Of a stretch of DNA of 64,000 nucleotides, positions 27,867 through 36,705 are shown piece by piece; the first letter of the stretch is position 1, and every line of letters starts with the position of its first letter. Source of the stretch: Shouchella oshimensis (lineage in GTDB: Bacteria > Bacillota > Bacilli > Bacillales > Bacillaceae_D); NCBI RefSeq assembly GCF_002019765.1, contig NZ_KV917380.1, positions 1,569,858 to 1,633,857 of the forward strand, given 5' to 3'. The notes beneath the pieces are model-generated. The model had not been told where the DNA came from and searched no databases. It saw nothing but the letters and a program-made list of their open reading frames with translations. A program made the position numbers and the translations under genes.

Positions 27867-28658
27867 ATGAGTCAAATTAACGTTTGTATCGCTGATGATA
27901 ACAGAGAATTAGTGCATTTATTGAGTGAGTATATAGGTGCGCAACCAGATATGGAAGTAGCTGGAACGGCATTTAATGGACAGGAATGCTTAAGCTTGGT
28001 TGAAGAAAAAGAACCAGATGTATTACTGTTAGATATTATCATGCCCCACTTAGATGGATTAGCTGTTTTAGAGCGCCTTAGTCAAAAAAGCAATAGACCC
28101 CAAATTGTCATGTTAACGGCTTTTGGTCAAGAAGATGTGACGAAGCGAGCTGTAGACTTTGGAGCTGCTTACTATGTACTCAAGCCATTTGACATGGAAG
28201 CATTAATGGAAAAAATCCGTGAAATTGCAGGAAAACAACAGGTTCGTATACCAAAAACAACGTCTATGTCGTTTGCATCAGCACCTAGGAAAGAAAGTAA
28301 GCAAATTAATTTAGATGCGAGCATTACAAGCATTATTCACGAAATTGGTGTTCCTGCACATATTAAAGGATACATGTATTTAAGAGAAGCCATTACAATG
28401 GTATATAAAGATATTGAGCTTCTTGGCTCAATTACGAAAGTGCTTTACCCTGACATTGCAAAAAAGTTTAATACAACGGCTAGTCGGGTTGAAAGAGCCA
28501 TTCGTCATGCCATTGAAGTAGCTTGGAGCAGAGGCAATATTGATTCAATTTCAAACTTGTTTGGTTACACTGTTAGTCACACTAAAGCAAAACCTACGAA
28601 TTCTGAATTTATTGCTATGGTTGCGGATAAACTTCGAATCGAACATAAAGTAAGCTAA
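27867..28658 (+). CDS. spo0A: Sporulation master regulator Spo0A
   Basis: A 263-residue response regulator, the end point of the phosphorelay. Its receiver domain has the acidic pair D10 and D11, the phosphorylated D56 (LLLDIIMP), Thr in MLTAFG and Lys in VLKPFD. The C-terminal effector domain (about 145-263) carries [19 protein letters not shown], the DNA-recognition helix region shared by all Spo0A. ATG 27867 has AACTGGGGGAAAAC upstream. Its promoter region shows both a sigma-A and a sigma-H signal and two 0A boxes. Confidence 0.98.
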   Translation: MSQINVCIADDNRELVHLLSEYIGAQPDMEVAGTAFNGQECLSLVEEKEPDVLLLDIIMPHLDGLAVLERLSQKSNRPQIVMLTAFGQEDVTKRAVDFGAAYYVLKPFDMEALMEKIREIAGKQQVRIPKTTSMSFASAPRKESKQINLDASITSIIHEIGVPAHIKGYMYLREAITMVYKDIELLGSITKVLYPDIAKKFNTTASRVERAIRHAIEVAWSRGNIDSISNLFGYTVSHTKAKPTNSEFIAMVADKLRIEHKVS

Positions 28659-28665
28659 TTGTTTT

Positions 28666-28706
28666 AAAAAAAGCGTGAAATGATCTGATCATTTACACGC
28701 TTTTTT
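28666..28706 (+). terminator. Terminator of spo0A
   Basis: A long hairpin: AAAAAAGCGTG and AAATGAT on the left, ATCATTT and CACGCTTTTTT on the right, with a short loop and a single mismatch, ending in a T run. Confidence 0.88.
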
Positions 28707-28761
28707 GTATGGATTCAATCCTTCTCCAAATACTAAGAAAAAGGAAAGGGAGAGGATTGAA

Positions 28762-28839
28762 ATGAATGTAGAAACTAAACGTTTTAAGAAAGCAATACAT
28801 CCTTTAGAGAATAATTGGAAGCAAGTGATCGTTCCATGA
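28762..28839 (+). CDS. Possible 25-residue small protein coupled to the next gene
   Basis: ATG 28762 sits 6-8 bases after a strong ribosome site (AAAGGGAGAGG) and opens a 25-codon frame, MNVETKRFKKAIHPLENNWK followed by QVIVP. Its stop TGA overlaps the ATG at 28836 of the following membrane protein (ATGA). The peptide is basic with no membrane helix. The downstream gene has no good ribosome site of its own, so this ORF may serve to deliver ribosomes to it. Whether the peptide has any function is unknown. Confidence 0.5.
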   Translation: MNVETKRFKKAIHPLENNWKQVIVP

Positions 28840-29591
28840 TTTCTTCCTTATTTTTATCACTTCCGTTTATTGCTGTTGCCTTAATGTACGGTTTTAAAGA
28901 TGTACAATGGAGCAAAAAAAACGCTCAGCATACTTTCATCCCATTTAGTCTCGGGAGCTTTCTTTTATATAGTTATGTAGCACTTAGCTCGTTATTAACG
29001 GGAACTCATCTCTATTTTTCATATTTGGCGGTTGCGTACATTTTTTTAACTTGGGCTGTTGGTTTTTATCTTGATTTAAGCCAGTTAAAAAAACAGCAGA
29101 AAAAAACGAAGCAAATGATGAATCAAACTGGAATTATTTGCTGTTATGTCGTGTTACTTGTTTTCTTCTCTTATCTTTTGTCTATGGGAAATATAAAAGC
29201 GTTCAGTATCAATACGGCTTGCTTTATGTTGTTCCCTCTTTCAAGCTATATGGCAAACAAAGTATCGCTTAGATTAACGATCTACTATTTACTGTTACTG
29301 ATCATTAGTTGTTTTTTTATGGCGATCCCTACATTTATAGACATTTTGTATGTTACAACAATTTTTTACATCATTATTGTTTTAGAAGTAGAAGGCCAAG
29401 CTGTTTACGGTATCAATGGCTCACTTATTCTTGGTGCATCCCTTGCATTATGGACTGTAACGGTTCCAGAAACATCAGGGCAGTTGCTATTCCTTTTATT
29501 AGCTTGTATAAGTATTGTTTTATTCTTCTTTTGGCCTGTGCTACAAGGAGCATATTGTCAATGGGCTAAAAGAATAGGTACAACAGAATAA
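28836..29591 (+). CDS. Unknown polytopic membrane protein, about 251 aa
   Basis: I do not recognise a family. The protein has seven or eight hydrophobic helices (starting at about residues 3, 28, 55, 94, 120, 142, 180 and 215), a short basic cytoplasmic loop (LKKQQKKTKQ, about 80-90) and no obvious catalytic motif. The start is placed at ATG 28836, which overlaps the stop of a preceding 25-codon ORF with a strong ribosome site; TTG 28815 gives seven more residues but has no ribosome site. It sits between spo0A and bkdR, where B. subtilis has other genes. Confidence 0.7.
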   Translation: MISSLFLSLPFIAVALMYGFKDVQWSKKNAQHTFIPFSLGSFLLYSYVALSSLLTGTHLYFSYLAVAYIFLTWAVGFYLDLSQLKKQQKKTKQMMNQTGIICCYVVLLVFFSYLLSMGNIKAFSINTACFMLFPLSSYMANKVSLRLTIYYLLLLIISCFFMAIPTFIDILYVTTIFYIIIVLEVEGQAVYGINGSLILGASLALWTVTVPETSGQLLFLLLACISIVLFFFWPVLQGAYCQWAKRIGTTE

Positions 29592-29621
29592 AATAAACAA
29601 CAGCTGAAGTATTCGCTCTCC

Positions 29622-29873
29622 TCACAGCTGTTGATCATCTTTCTTAAAAAACGTTTCTGCTACTTTGCCACGTTTTTTGTCTCTATGGAATATAAATCCT
29701 GCCATCAATCCTAATCCAATAAGGAAGAAAAGTAAGCCAGCAAAAAATTGTATCCATAAAGTAGGATAAGGAAATAGTTCAACAAGGAAAAATGCATCAC
29801 GCATTAATTTGATACCATACCCAGCGCCAACTATTGGGATGAGAATGAGGAATAAAGCAATTACTCTGCCCAT
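29622..29873 (-). CDS. yqzF: DUF2627 family small membrane protein (YqzF-like)
   Basis: An 83-residue protein with two hydrophobic helices (about residues 3-22 and 38-64) and a charged tail. IKLMRDAFF and the GLGLMAGFIFHRDKKRGKV segment match the DUF2627 family, whose B. subtilis member YqzF also lies just upstream of bkdR. It is read divergently from bkdR, about 155 bases away. The role is unknown. ATG 29873 has AAAGGATGTTCC upstream. Confidence 0.82.
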   Translation of the reverse strand: MGRVIALFLILIPIVGAGYGIKLMRDAFFLVELFPYPTLWIQFFAGLLFFLIGLGLMAGFIFHRDKKRGKVAETFFKKDDQQL

Positions 29874-29943
29874 GGAACATCCTTTCTTGTACGTATTTCA
29901 CATCTATTGTAGACCAAAAAAACCATTATGGACAAGTTTAATC

Positions 29944-29972
29944 TTGCATAAGATCGTTAATTGTACGATACT
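29944..29972 (+). promoter_or_regulatory. Candidate sigma-A promoter of bkdR
   Basis: TTGCAT (29944-29949) and GATACT (29967-29972) with a 17-base spacer, 57 bases before the bkdR start. Confidence 0.45.
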
Positions 29973-30028
29973 AAAATAAATGGCAGTAGCATTTATGACC
30001 AACTACTAAAAATGTCAGAGGTGCGAGA

Positions 30029-32002
30029 ATGAATACGATTCTGTTTATTGATGATGGTCCTGATGCATTTCCTTTATTACGATGTCTAATGCATCTGCCT
30101 ATGTTTACTGTTGCCGCCATACATAGCAAAACAGCTAAAATAAGCGATTTTGCAGCAGAGCACAATATAGATTTAGTGGATGAACAGTCATGTAAGCAAT
30201 ACGATTTTACAATCATTCAAAGGCATACAAAGATAGATAAAACAGAAGACAATGTTTGGTCATATGAAGAAGTGTGGGCAGTCATTAGTGCTGAGTTCTC
30301 GAAACAATCTCTCATGCAAAAAGCAATTGACTCGATTGATGATGGCGTGATTATTGTCAAAGCAGACTACACGGTCATGTATTTAAACGATGCAGCGGCT
30401 GAAATGGCTGATGTGAACCGGCAGGAAAGTGTTGGTCAGGCCATTCAATCCTTACTGCCAACAAGTGGTTTACCACGTGTGATTGAACGCCAGCAGCCAG
30501 AATACAATCAGCTTCAAACATTTACAAACGGGACGAAAATCGTGACCACTCGTATGCCGTTAAGTACAAAAGGAAACATTACAGGTGCAATTGCCGTCTT
30601 TAAAGATGTCACAGAAGCAAGGCAAATGGCTGAGCAAATTACAGACCTTAATCGAATGAGAGAAATGCTGGAAGCCATCATTAATTCCTCTAATGATGCA
30701 ATATCGGTTGTTGACGAGTATGGCGTCGGTCTTCTTATAAATCCAGCTTACAAGAAAATTACTGGTTTAACGGAAGAACAAGTTATTGGTAAACCAGCAA
30801 CAACGGACATTTCAGAGGGCGAAAGCATTCATATGCAAGTCTTGCAAACTCAGCGACCCGTGCGAGGGGCGCGGTTAAAGTTAGGTCCAGCGAAACGAGA
30901 CGTAATAGTAAATGTTGCACCTATTATGGTAGACAAGAAATTAAAAGGAAGTATAGGCGTTATCCATGATGTATCTGAATTAAATTCCCTTATGGGTGAA
31001 TTAAAGCAAGCAAAAAAGAAAATTGCCAGTCTTGAATCCCATTACACGTTTCAAGATATACTAGGGCAATCCAGTGGGATCCAGCACGCCATTGCTCAAG
31101 GGAAATTAGGAGCGAATACGGCCTTACCTATTTTGCTATTAGGCGAAACGGGTACTGGAAAAGAATTATTCGCACATGCGATCCATTATGAAAGTGAACG
31201 TCGTCACCAACCGTTTGTACGAGTGAACTGCGCAGCGTTGACAGAAACACTTCTTGAAAGTGAGCTATTCGGTTACGAACAAGGTGCTTTTTCTGGAGCC
31301 TTACGTACAGGAAAAAAGGGGTTATTTGAAGAAGCTGGAGAAGGAAGTATCTTTCTTGATGAAGTAGGCGAAATGTCGTTACAAACACAAGCAAAATTAT
31401 TACGTGTTCTTCAAGAAAGTGAAGTGGTTCGAGTTGGTGGAACAAAACCAATTAAAATTAAAGCCCGGGTCATTGCAGCCACAAATGTGGACTTACAATT
31501 ATTTATGTCAACAAAACGGTTTAGAGAAGATCTTTATTATCGTTTAAATACATTGCCAATTTATATTCCACCATTGAGGGAAAGAATTGAAGACATACCT
31601 ATACTTGCTTTGCGGCTTATTGAAAAGATAAACGAAGATTATGGACGCAATATTAGAAACTTGTCGGATTATGCACTGGCTCAGCTTCAACAGTATACAT
31701 GGCCTGGTAATATTCGGGAGTTAGAAAATGTATTGGCAAGAGAAATGATATACAAAAACTTAGGTGAAACAGAAATCGATTTTGTTGCACATGCAGATAT
31801 AAGTATGCTAAAACCAGGAAGTGCACCTAAAGTAGATCGTACTAAGCCAGAAAAGCTAGAGCAGTTTTTAGCGGAACAAGAGCGTGGGTTTCTTTTAGAG
31901 ACGTTAGCTCATGTTCATTATGTTAAAACAGAAGCGGCAAAACGCCTCGGTATTTCTGTCCGATCGCTTTACTATAAATTAGAGAAATATGGGATTGAAT
32001 GA
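30029..32002 (+). CDS. bkdR: Sigma-54-dependent activator BkdR
   Basis: A 657-residue enhancer-binding protein that switches on the branched-chain dehydrogenase operon. An N-terminal region of about 110 residues and two PAS-like domains (about 115-205 and 215-320) precede the AAA+ domain. That domain shows Walker A GETGTGKE near residue 373, [13 protein letters not shown] (the sigma-54 contact loop, with Ser in place of the usual Thr), Walker B FLDEVGEM near 452, and the arginine-finger region. A Fis-type helix-turn-helix ([18 protein letters not shown]) ends it. ATG 30029 follows AGAGGTGCGAG. Two DNA dyads and a -24/-12 promoter follow downstream. Confidence 0.95.
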   Translation: MNTILFIDDGPDAFPLLRCLMHLPMFTVAAIHSKTAKISDFAAEHNIDLVDEQSCKQYDFTIIQRHTKIDKTEDNVWSYEEVWAVISAEFSKQSLMQKAIDSIDDGVIIVKADYTVMYLNDAAAEMADVNRQESVGQAIQSLLPTSGLPRVIERQQPEYNQLQTFTNGTKIVTTRMPLSTKGNITGAIAVFKDVTEARQMAEQITDLNRMREMLEAIINSSNDAISVVDEYGVGLLINPAYKKITGLTEEQVIGKPATTDISEGESIHMQVLQTQRPVRGARLKLGPAKRDVIVNVAPIMVDKKLKGSIGVIHDVSELNSLMGELKQAKKKIASLESHYTFQDILGQSSGIQHAIAQGKLGANTALPILLLGETGTGKELFAHAIHYESERRHQPFVRVNCAALTETLLESELFGYEQGAFSGALRTGKKGLFEEAGEGSIFLDEVGEMSLQTQAKLLRVLQESEVVRVGGTKPIKIKARVIAATNVDLQLFMSTKRFREDLYYRLNTLPIYIPPLRERIEDIPILALRLIEKINEDYGRNIRNLSDYALAQLQQYTWPGNIRELENVLAREMIYKNLGETEIDFVAHADISMLKPGSAPKVDRTKPEKLEQFLAEQERGFLLETLAHVHYVKTEAAKRLGISVRSLYYKLEKYGIE

Positions 32003-32016
32003 TTTTGCATGCAAAA
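32003..32016. promoter_or_regulatory. Palindrome, candidate BkdR activator site 1
   Basis: TTTTGCATGCAAAA is a perfect 14-base palindrome starting at the bkdR stop, about 70 bases upstream of the sigma-54 promoter. It shares TTGCA/TGCAA half-sites with site 2. Confidence 0.6.
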
Positions 32017-32029
32017 AATTTCAGGGGAG

Positions 32030-32043
32030 TGCAAGATTTTGCA
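32030..32043. promoter_or_regulatory. Dyad, candidate BkdR activator site 2
   Basis: TGCAA and TTGCA arms around GATT form a perfect dyad, 27 bases centre-to-centre from site 1 and about 42 bases from the -24 element. Paired upstream sites are usual for sigma-54 activators. Confidence 0.6.
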
Positions 32044-32084
32044 AGCGAAGGGTGACATTAGCCTATTTCCTTAAGATTAGCAGT

Positions 32085-32100
32085 TGGCATTGTTTTTGCA
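32085..32100 (+). promoter_or_regulatory. Sigma-54 (SigL) -24/-12 promoter of the bkd operon
   Basis: TGGCATTGTTTTTGCA fits the TGGCAC-N5-TTGCW consensus with the GG and GC pairs at the exact 12-base offset; only the sixth base differs. It lies about 57 bases before the bcd start and next to a sigma-54 activator gene. Confidence 0.88.
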
Positions 32101-32156
32101 TGTAGCATAGATGTGACTAGTGAAGACGAGCCAGAATTCTTATAGGGGGATTTAAA

Positions 32157-33254
32157 ATGAATTTATTTACAAAAATGGTAGAAAAAGATTACGAACAACT
32201 TGTTGTTTGTCAAGATCAAACGTCAGGGTTAAAAGCAATTATAGCGATTCATGATACAACGCTAGGACCTGCACTTGGCGGTACAAGAATGTGGAATTAT
32301 CAATCAGAAGAGGATGCCTTTGAAGATGTCTTACGTCTTTCAAGAGGGATGACATATAAAAATGCGGCAGCTGGCTTGAACCTCGGCGGAGGTAAAGCAG
32401 TAATCATTGGCGATGCTCGCACAGATAAAAATCCAGAAATGTTTCGAGCATTTGGTCGCTATATTCAAGGATTAAACGGACGCTATATTACTGCAGAAGA
32501 CGTAGGCACGACCGTTGAAGATATGGATATTATTCACGATGAGACCGATTATGTTACAGGTATTTCTCCTGCTTTTGGTGCTTCAGGAAACCCATCACCA
32601 GTCACAGCTTATGGTGTTTATGTTGGGATGAAAGCTGCGGCTAAAGCAGGACTAGGCTCGGAAGATTTAGCAGGTAAAACGATTGCGGTGCAAGGTGTCG
32701 GTAATGTTGCTTATCACTTATGTAAATATCTGCATGAAGAAGGCGCTCAACTTATTGTTACAGATATTTACAAACCGTCTGTTGAACGAGCGGTTTCCGA
32801 ATTTGGGGCAAAAGCAGTAGACCCTGATGATATTTATGAGCAAGACTGTGATATTTTTGCTCCATGTGCATTAGGTGGCGTAATTAATGATGAAACGCTT
32901 GCGAAATTAACGGCTAAAGTGATCGCTGGTGCGGCTAACAATCAATTAAAAGAAGAGCGTCATGGTCAAATTTTGCAAGATATGGGCATTGCCTATGCCC
33001 CTGATTATGTTATTAATGCAGGTGGCGTGATTAATGTGGCGGATGAATTAAATGGGTACAACCGAGATCGAGCATTTAAAAAAGTAGAAGGCATTTATGA
33101 TAATGTTTCTCGTGTATTTGAAATTGCTCATACAAAGCGAATCCCTACTTCACAGGCTGCGGATAAAATGGCAGAAGAACGAATTGAACGGATGCGTTAC
33201 GCAAGAGGAACATTTTTGCAAAATGAGCACCATATTCTTTCTCGCAAAAAGTAA
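32157..33254 (+). CDS. bcd: Leucine (branched-chain amino acid) dehydrogenase
   Basis: A 365-residue NAD-dependent enzyme that deaminates leucine, valine and isoleucine to their 2-oxoacids. The substrate region has [11 protein letters not shown] near residue 37 and the catalytic lysine in [10 protein letters not shown] near residue 80; the NAD domain has [11 protein letters not shown] near 180. ATG 32157 follows AGGGGGATTT. It is the first gene of the sigma-54 unit and provides the substrates of the dehydrogenase complex encoded downstream. In B. subtilis ptb precedes it and buk follows it; neither is present here. Confidence 0.96.
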   Translation: MNLFTKMVEKDYEQLVVCQDQTSGLKAIIAIHDTTLGPALGGTRMWNYQSEEDAFEDVLRLSRGMTYKNAAAGLNLGGGKAVIIGDARTDKNPEMFRAFGRYIQGLNGRYITAEDVGTTVEDMDIIHDETDYVTGISPAFGASGNPSPVTAYGVYVGMKAAAKAGLGSEDLAGKTIAVQGVGNVAYHLCKYLHEEGAQLIVTDIYKPSVERAVSEFGAKAVDPDDIYEQDCDIFAPCALGGVINDETLAKLTAKVIAGAANNQLKEERHGQILQDMGIAYAPDYVINAGGVINVADELNGYNRDRAFKKVEGIYDNVSRVFEIAHTKRIPTSQAADKMAEERIERMRYARGTFLQNEHHILSRKK

Positions 33255-33269
33255 TGGAGGCGGACTATC

Positions 33270-34691
33270 ATGGCAGAGAATTATGATCTCGTAATAGTGG
33301 GTGGCGGTACTGGTGGCTATGCTGCCGCCATCCGTGCTTCACAATCAGGGTTGAAAACGGCCCTAGTAGAAGAGCAATCCCTAGGTGGAACTTGTTTACA
33401 TAAAGGGTGTATTCCAAGTAAAGCATTGCTTAGAAGTGCAGAAGTCTTTCGGTTAGCAAAAGAAGCTAGTCACTATGGTGTGTCAATTGGCGAACCAGAA
33501 CTAGATTTCACACAAGTACAAAACCGAAAGCAAACTATTGTTGACCGTTTAGCTAATGGTGTAAAAGGATTAATGAAAAAAGGAAAAATTGATGTATATA
33601 AAGGAAGAGGGACATTGCTAGGACCGTCTATTTTTTCACCAACGCCAGGAACAGTCTCAGTTGACTTAGGCGATGGAGAAAATGAAATGTTAATAGGCTC
33701 AAATGTCATACTAGCAACAGGTTCTTCTCCACGATCGTTACCGAATACCCCGTTTAATGGGGAAACGGTTATTAGCTCAGAAGAGGCACTTCAGTTTAAC
33801 GCATTACCTTCTTCGATCGTCATTGTAGGTGGGGGTGTTATTGGAGTAGAATGGGCATCCATGCTCATTGACTTTGGTGTAAAAGTAACGATTGTCGAAG
33901 CAGGAAGTCGTATTATACCAACAGCCGATCGTGATATTTCCAAGGAAATGATGAAACAGCTTCAAAAAAGAGGCGTGGCCATTTATACGAACGCTACAAT
34001 TGATGAATCTTCAATTGCTGTGGAGGATCACGGAGTAAAAGTGAGTGTACAAACAAAAGAAGAAGCAATTCCATTTCATGTTGACAAGTTAATGGTATCC
34101 ATTGGAAGAACGGCGAATGTTCGAGGCATTGGCTTAGAAAACACAGAAATTGATTTAGAAAGCGGTTACATAAAGGTGAATGAGTACGGTCAAACGAAAG
34201 AATCGCATATCTATGCCATTGGCGATTGCATTGGCGGCTTGCAGCTCGCTCACGTTGCAACACACGAAGGGTTAATCGCCGTAGCTCACATGACCCGTGA
34301 AAAGGTAGACCCTCTAAACAAAACAATGGTCCCATCTTGTATTTATAGTTTTCCAGAGGCTGCACAAGTAGGCTTGACAGAAGAGGAAGCAAAAGCACAA
34401 CATCATTCAGTGAAAGTAGGTACCTTTCCATTTGCCGCAGTTGGTAAAGCGCTTGTTCAAGGAGAAGAAGAAGGGTTTGTGAAAGTCATTTCAGATGAGA
34501 AAACAAATGATGTTTTAGGCGTTCATATAATTGGCTCTCATGCAACGGATTTAATTAGTGAAGCGGCTCTTGCAAAATACGTTGATGCTGCTCATATCGA
34601 ATTAGGTGAGATGATTCACCCCCATCCGACAATGTCAGAAGCAATCGGTGAGGCGGCTCTATTAATTGATAAACGTGCTATTCACATGTAA
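33270..34691 (+). CDS. lpdV: Dihydrolipoamide dehydrogenase, branched-chain complex E3
   Basis: A 473-residue flavoprotein that reoxidises dihydrolipoamide on BkdB with NAD+. The FAD loop VGGGTGGYAAAIRA, the redox disulfide GGTCLHKGCIPSK, the NAD loop VGGGVIGVEWA and the catalytic HPHPTMSE at the C terminus are all visible. ATG 33270 follows ATGGAGGC. It lies 15 bases after bcd. A second copy, pdhD, serves the pyruvate complex at 61155. Confidence 0.96.
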   Translation: MAENYDLVIVGGGTGGYAAAIRASQSGLKTALVEEQSLGGTCLHKGCIPSKALLRSAEVFRLAKEASHYGVSIGEPELDFTQVQNRKQTIVDRLANGVKGLMKKGKIDVYKGRGTLLGPSIFSPTPGTVSVDLGDGENEMLIGSNVILATGSSPRSLPNTPFNGETVISSEEALQFNALPSSIVIVGGGVIGVEWASMLIDFGVKVTIVEAGSRIIPTADRDISKEMMKQLQKRGVAIYTNATIDESSIAVEDHGVKVSVQTKEEAIPFHVDKLMVSIGRTANVRGIGLENTEIDLESGYIKVNEYGQTKESHIYAIGDCIGGLQLAHVATHEGLIAVAHMTREKVDPLNKTMVPSCIYSFPEAAQVGLTEEEAKAQHHSVKVGTFPFAAVGKALVQGEEEGFVKVISDEKTNDVLGVHIIGSHATDLISEAALAKYVDAAHIELGEMIHPHPTMSEAIGEAALLIDKRAIHM

Positions 34692-34707
34692 TGGGAGGGA
34701 TATTTGA

Positions 34708-35709
34708 ATGACAAAAAACAAACATGAACAATTAGGGTTAACGGATGCGCAAGCAGTTGATATCTATCGCACGATGTTGCTTGCTAGACGAATTGATGAG
34801 CGAATGTGGTTATTAAATCGAGCAGGGAAAATTCCATTCGTTATTTCCTGTCAGGGCCAGGAAGCGGCGCAAGTAGGCGCGGCCTTTGCACTTGACCGAG
34901 ACAAAGACTATGTGCTCCCTTATTATCGAGATATGGGGGTTGTGTTAACATTTGGTATGACTGCAAAAGATTTAATGCTTTCAGGTTTCGCAAAAGAAGA
35001 AGATCCAAATTCAGCTGGCCGTCAAATGCCTGGTCATTTTGGACAAAAAAATAATCGAATTGTAACAGGCTCTTCTCCAGTAACGACACAAGTGCCACAT
35101 GCCGTTGGCGTAGCACTAGGTGGTCGACTAGAAAAGAAAGATTTTGTTACGTTTACTACTTTTGGAGAAGGCTCTTCCAACCAAGGTGATTTCCACGAAG
35201 GAGCGAACTTTGCCGGCGTTCACAAGCTCCCTGTTATTTTTATGTGTGAGAATAATAAATACGCAATAAGTGTTCCAATTGAAAAACAGCTTGCCTGTGA
35301 GAAAGTGTCGGACCGAGCAATTGGTTACGGAATGCCAGGTGTAACGGTAGATGGAAATGACCCTCTTGCTGTTTACGAAGCTGTAAAGGAAGCGGCTGAT
35401 CGTGCAAGAGCTGGAGCTGGTCCTTCTTTAATAGAGACAGTCTCTTATCGTCTTACTCCTCATTCAAGTGATGATGATGATCGCGCCTATCGCTCAAGGG
35501 AAGAAGTAGCAGAAGCAAAAGAAAAGGACCCCCTTCACACGTATGCCGTTTATTTACAAGAAGCTAGTTTGTTAACTGATCAGGTGCTTGAGGAAATGGA
35601 AGCAGAGGTAAAACAGCTTGTAAATGAAGCAACAGAATATGCAGAAGCAGCAGCATACGCAGATCCAAGCACCATGTATTTGCATGTTTATAGTGAGGAG
35701 GGCAACTAA
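34708..35709 (+). CDS. bkdAA: Branched-chain 2-oxoacid dehydrogenase E1 alpha
   Basis: A 333-residue subunit binding thiamine diphosphate together with BkdAB. The ThDP motif is FGEGSSNQGDFHEGANFAGV...CENNKYAIS, and the phosphorylation-loop-like segment YRLTPHSSDDDD lies near residue 247. QMPGHFG near 110 is typical of the branched-chain type. ATG 34708 follows GGGAGGG. Its stop shares a base with the bkdAB start (TAATG). Confidence 0.96.
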   Translation: MTKNKHEQLGLTDAQAVDIYRTMLLARRIDERMWLLNRAGKIPFVISCQGQEAAQVGAAFALDRDKDYVLPYYRDMGVVLTFGMTAKDLMLSGFAKEEDPNSAGRQMPGHFGQKNNRIVTGSSPVTTQVPHAVGVALGGRLEKKDFVTFTTFGEGSSNQGDFHEGANFAGVHKLPVIFMCENNKYAISVPIEKQLACEKVSDRAIGYGMPGVTVDGNDPLAVYEAVKEAADRARAGAGPSLIETVSYRLTPHSSDDDDRAYRSREEVAEAKEKDPLHTYAVYLQEASLLTDQVLEEMEAEVKQLVNEATEYAEAAAYADPSTMYLHVYSEEGN

Positions 35710-36692
35710 TGGCAGTATTATCATATATTGAAGCTGTAACGAAGGCTTTACATGAAGAGATGGAGCGAGATCAACGTGTCTTTGTTTTAGGTGAAGACGT
35801 TGGTAAGAGAGGCGGCGTGTTTCGTGCAACAGCAGGCTTGTATGACCAATTCGGTGAGGAGAGAGTGATTGATACCCCGCTAGCTGAGTCGGCAATTGCA
35901 GGCGTAGGAATTGGTGCTGCTATGTATGGGATGCGACCTGTTGCTGAGATGCAGTTTGCTGATTTTATTATGCCAGCTGTAAATCAAATTGTGTCTGAAG
36001 CTGCTAAAATCCGCTACCGCACAAACAATGACTGGACGTGTCCGATTACAATCCGAGCTCCTTACGGGGGTGGTATCCATGGAGCCCTTTATCATTCACA
36101 AAGCGTTGAAGCGATGTTTGCAAATACACCCGGGCTAAAGATTGTTATGCCATCAACGCCATACGATGTGAAAGGCCTTCTAAAAGCGGCCATTCGTTCT
36201 GATGATCCCGTTCTTTTCTTTGAACATAAACGAGCGTATCGATTAATTAAAGGCGAAGTCCCGGATGAAGACTATGCGCTCCCTATTGGCAAGGCAGATG
36301 TAAAACGTGAAGGAGACGATGTAACGGTCATTACCTATGGTCTTGCCGTCCACTTTGCTTTACAAGCAGCGGAGCGCTTGGAGAAAGAAGGCATTCAAAC
36401 CCATGTTCTTGATTTAAGAACCGTTTATCCACTTGATCAAGACGGTATTATTGAAGCGGCTAGAAAAACAGGGAAAGTTTTATTAATCACAGAAGATAAT
36501 AAAGAAGGCAGTATTATTAGTGAAGTGAGCGCAATTATTGCAGAGCATTGCTTATTTGATCTTGATGCACCTATTAAACGTCTTGCTGGACCTGATGTAC
36601 CTGCAATGCCGTATGCGCCTACGTTAGAAAAAGAATTTATGATTAATCCTGATAAAGTTGAAAAAGCCATCCGCGATCTGGCGGAGTTTTAG
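35709..36692 (+). CDS. bkdAB: Branched-chain 2-oxoacid dehydrogenase E1 beta
   Basis: A 327-residue transketolase-type subunit. The N-terminal AVLSYIEAVTKALHEEME, LGEDVGKRGGVFRAT and DTPLAESAIAGVGIGAA motifs are conserved, as is the RAPYGGGIHGALYHSQSVEA segment. Together with BkdAA it decarboxylates 3-methyl-2-oxobutyrate, 4-methyl-2-oxopentanoate and 3-methyl-2-oxopentanoate and acylates lipoyl-BkdB. The start follows GTGAGGAGGGCA. Confidence 0.96.
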   Translation: MAVLSYIEAVTKALHEEMERDQRVFVLGEDVGKRGGVFRATAGLYDQFGEERVIDTPLAESAIAGVGIGAAMYGMRPVAEMQFADFIMPAVNQIVSEAAKIRYRTNNDWTCPITIRAPYGGGIHGALYHSQSVEAMFANTPGLKIVMPSTPYDVKGLLKAAIRSDDPVLFFEHKRAYRLIKGEVPDEDYALPIGKADVKREGDDVTVITYGLAVHFALQAAERLEKEGIQTHVLDLRTVYPLDQDGIIEAARKTGKVLLITEDNKEGSIISEVSAIIAEHCLFDLDAPIKRLAGPDVPAMPYAPTLEKEFMINPDKVEKAIRDLAEF

Positions 36693-36705
36693 AAGGAGGA
36701 ATATG

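Noticed and set aside
32011-32031. CodY box upstream of bcd
   Set aside because: Only part of the AATTTTCWGAAAATT consensus is seen; the dyads explain the region better.
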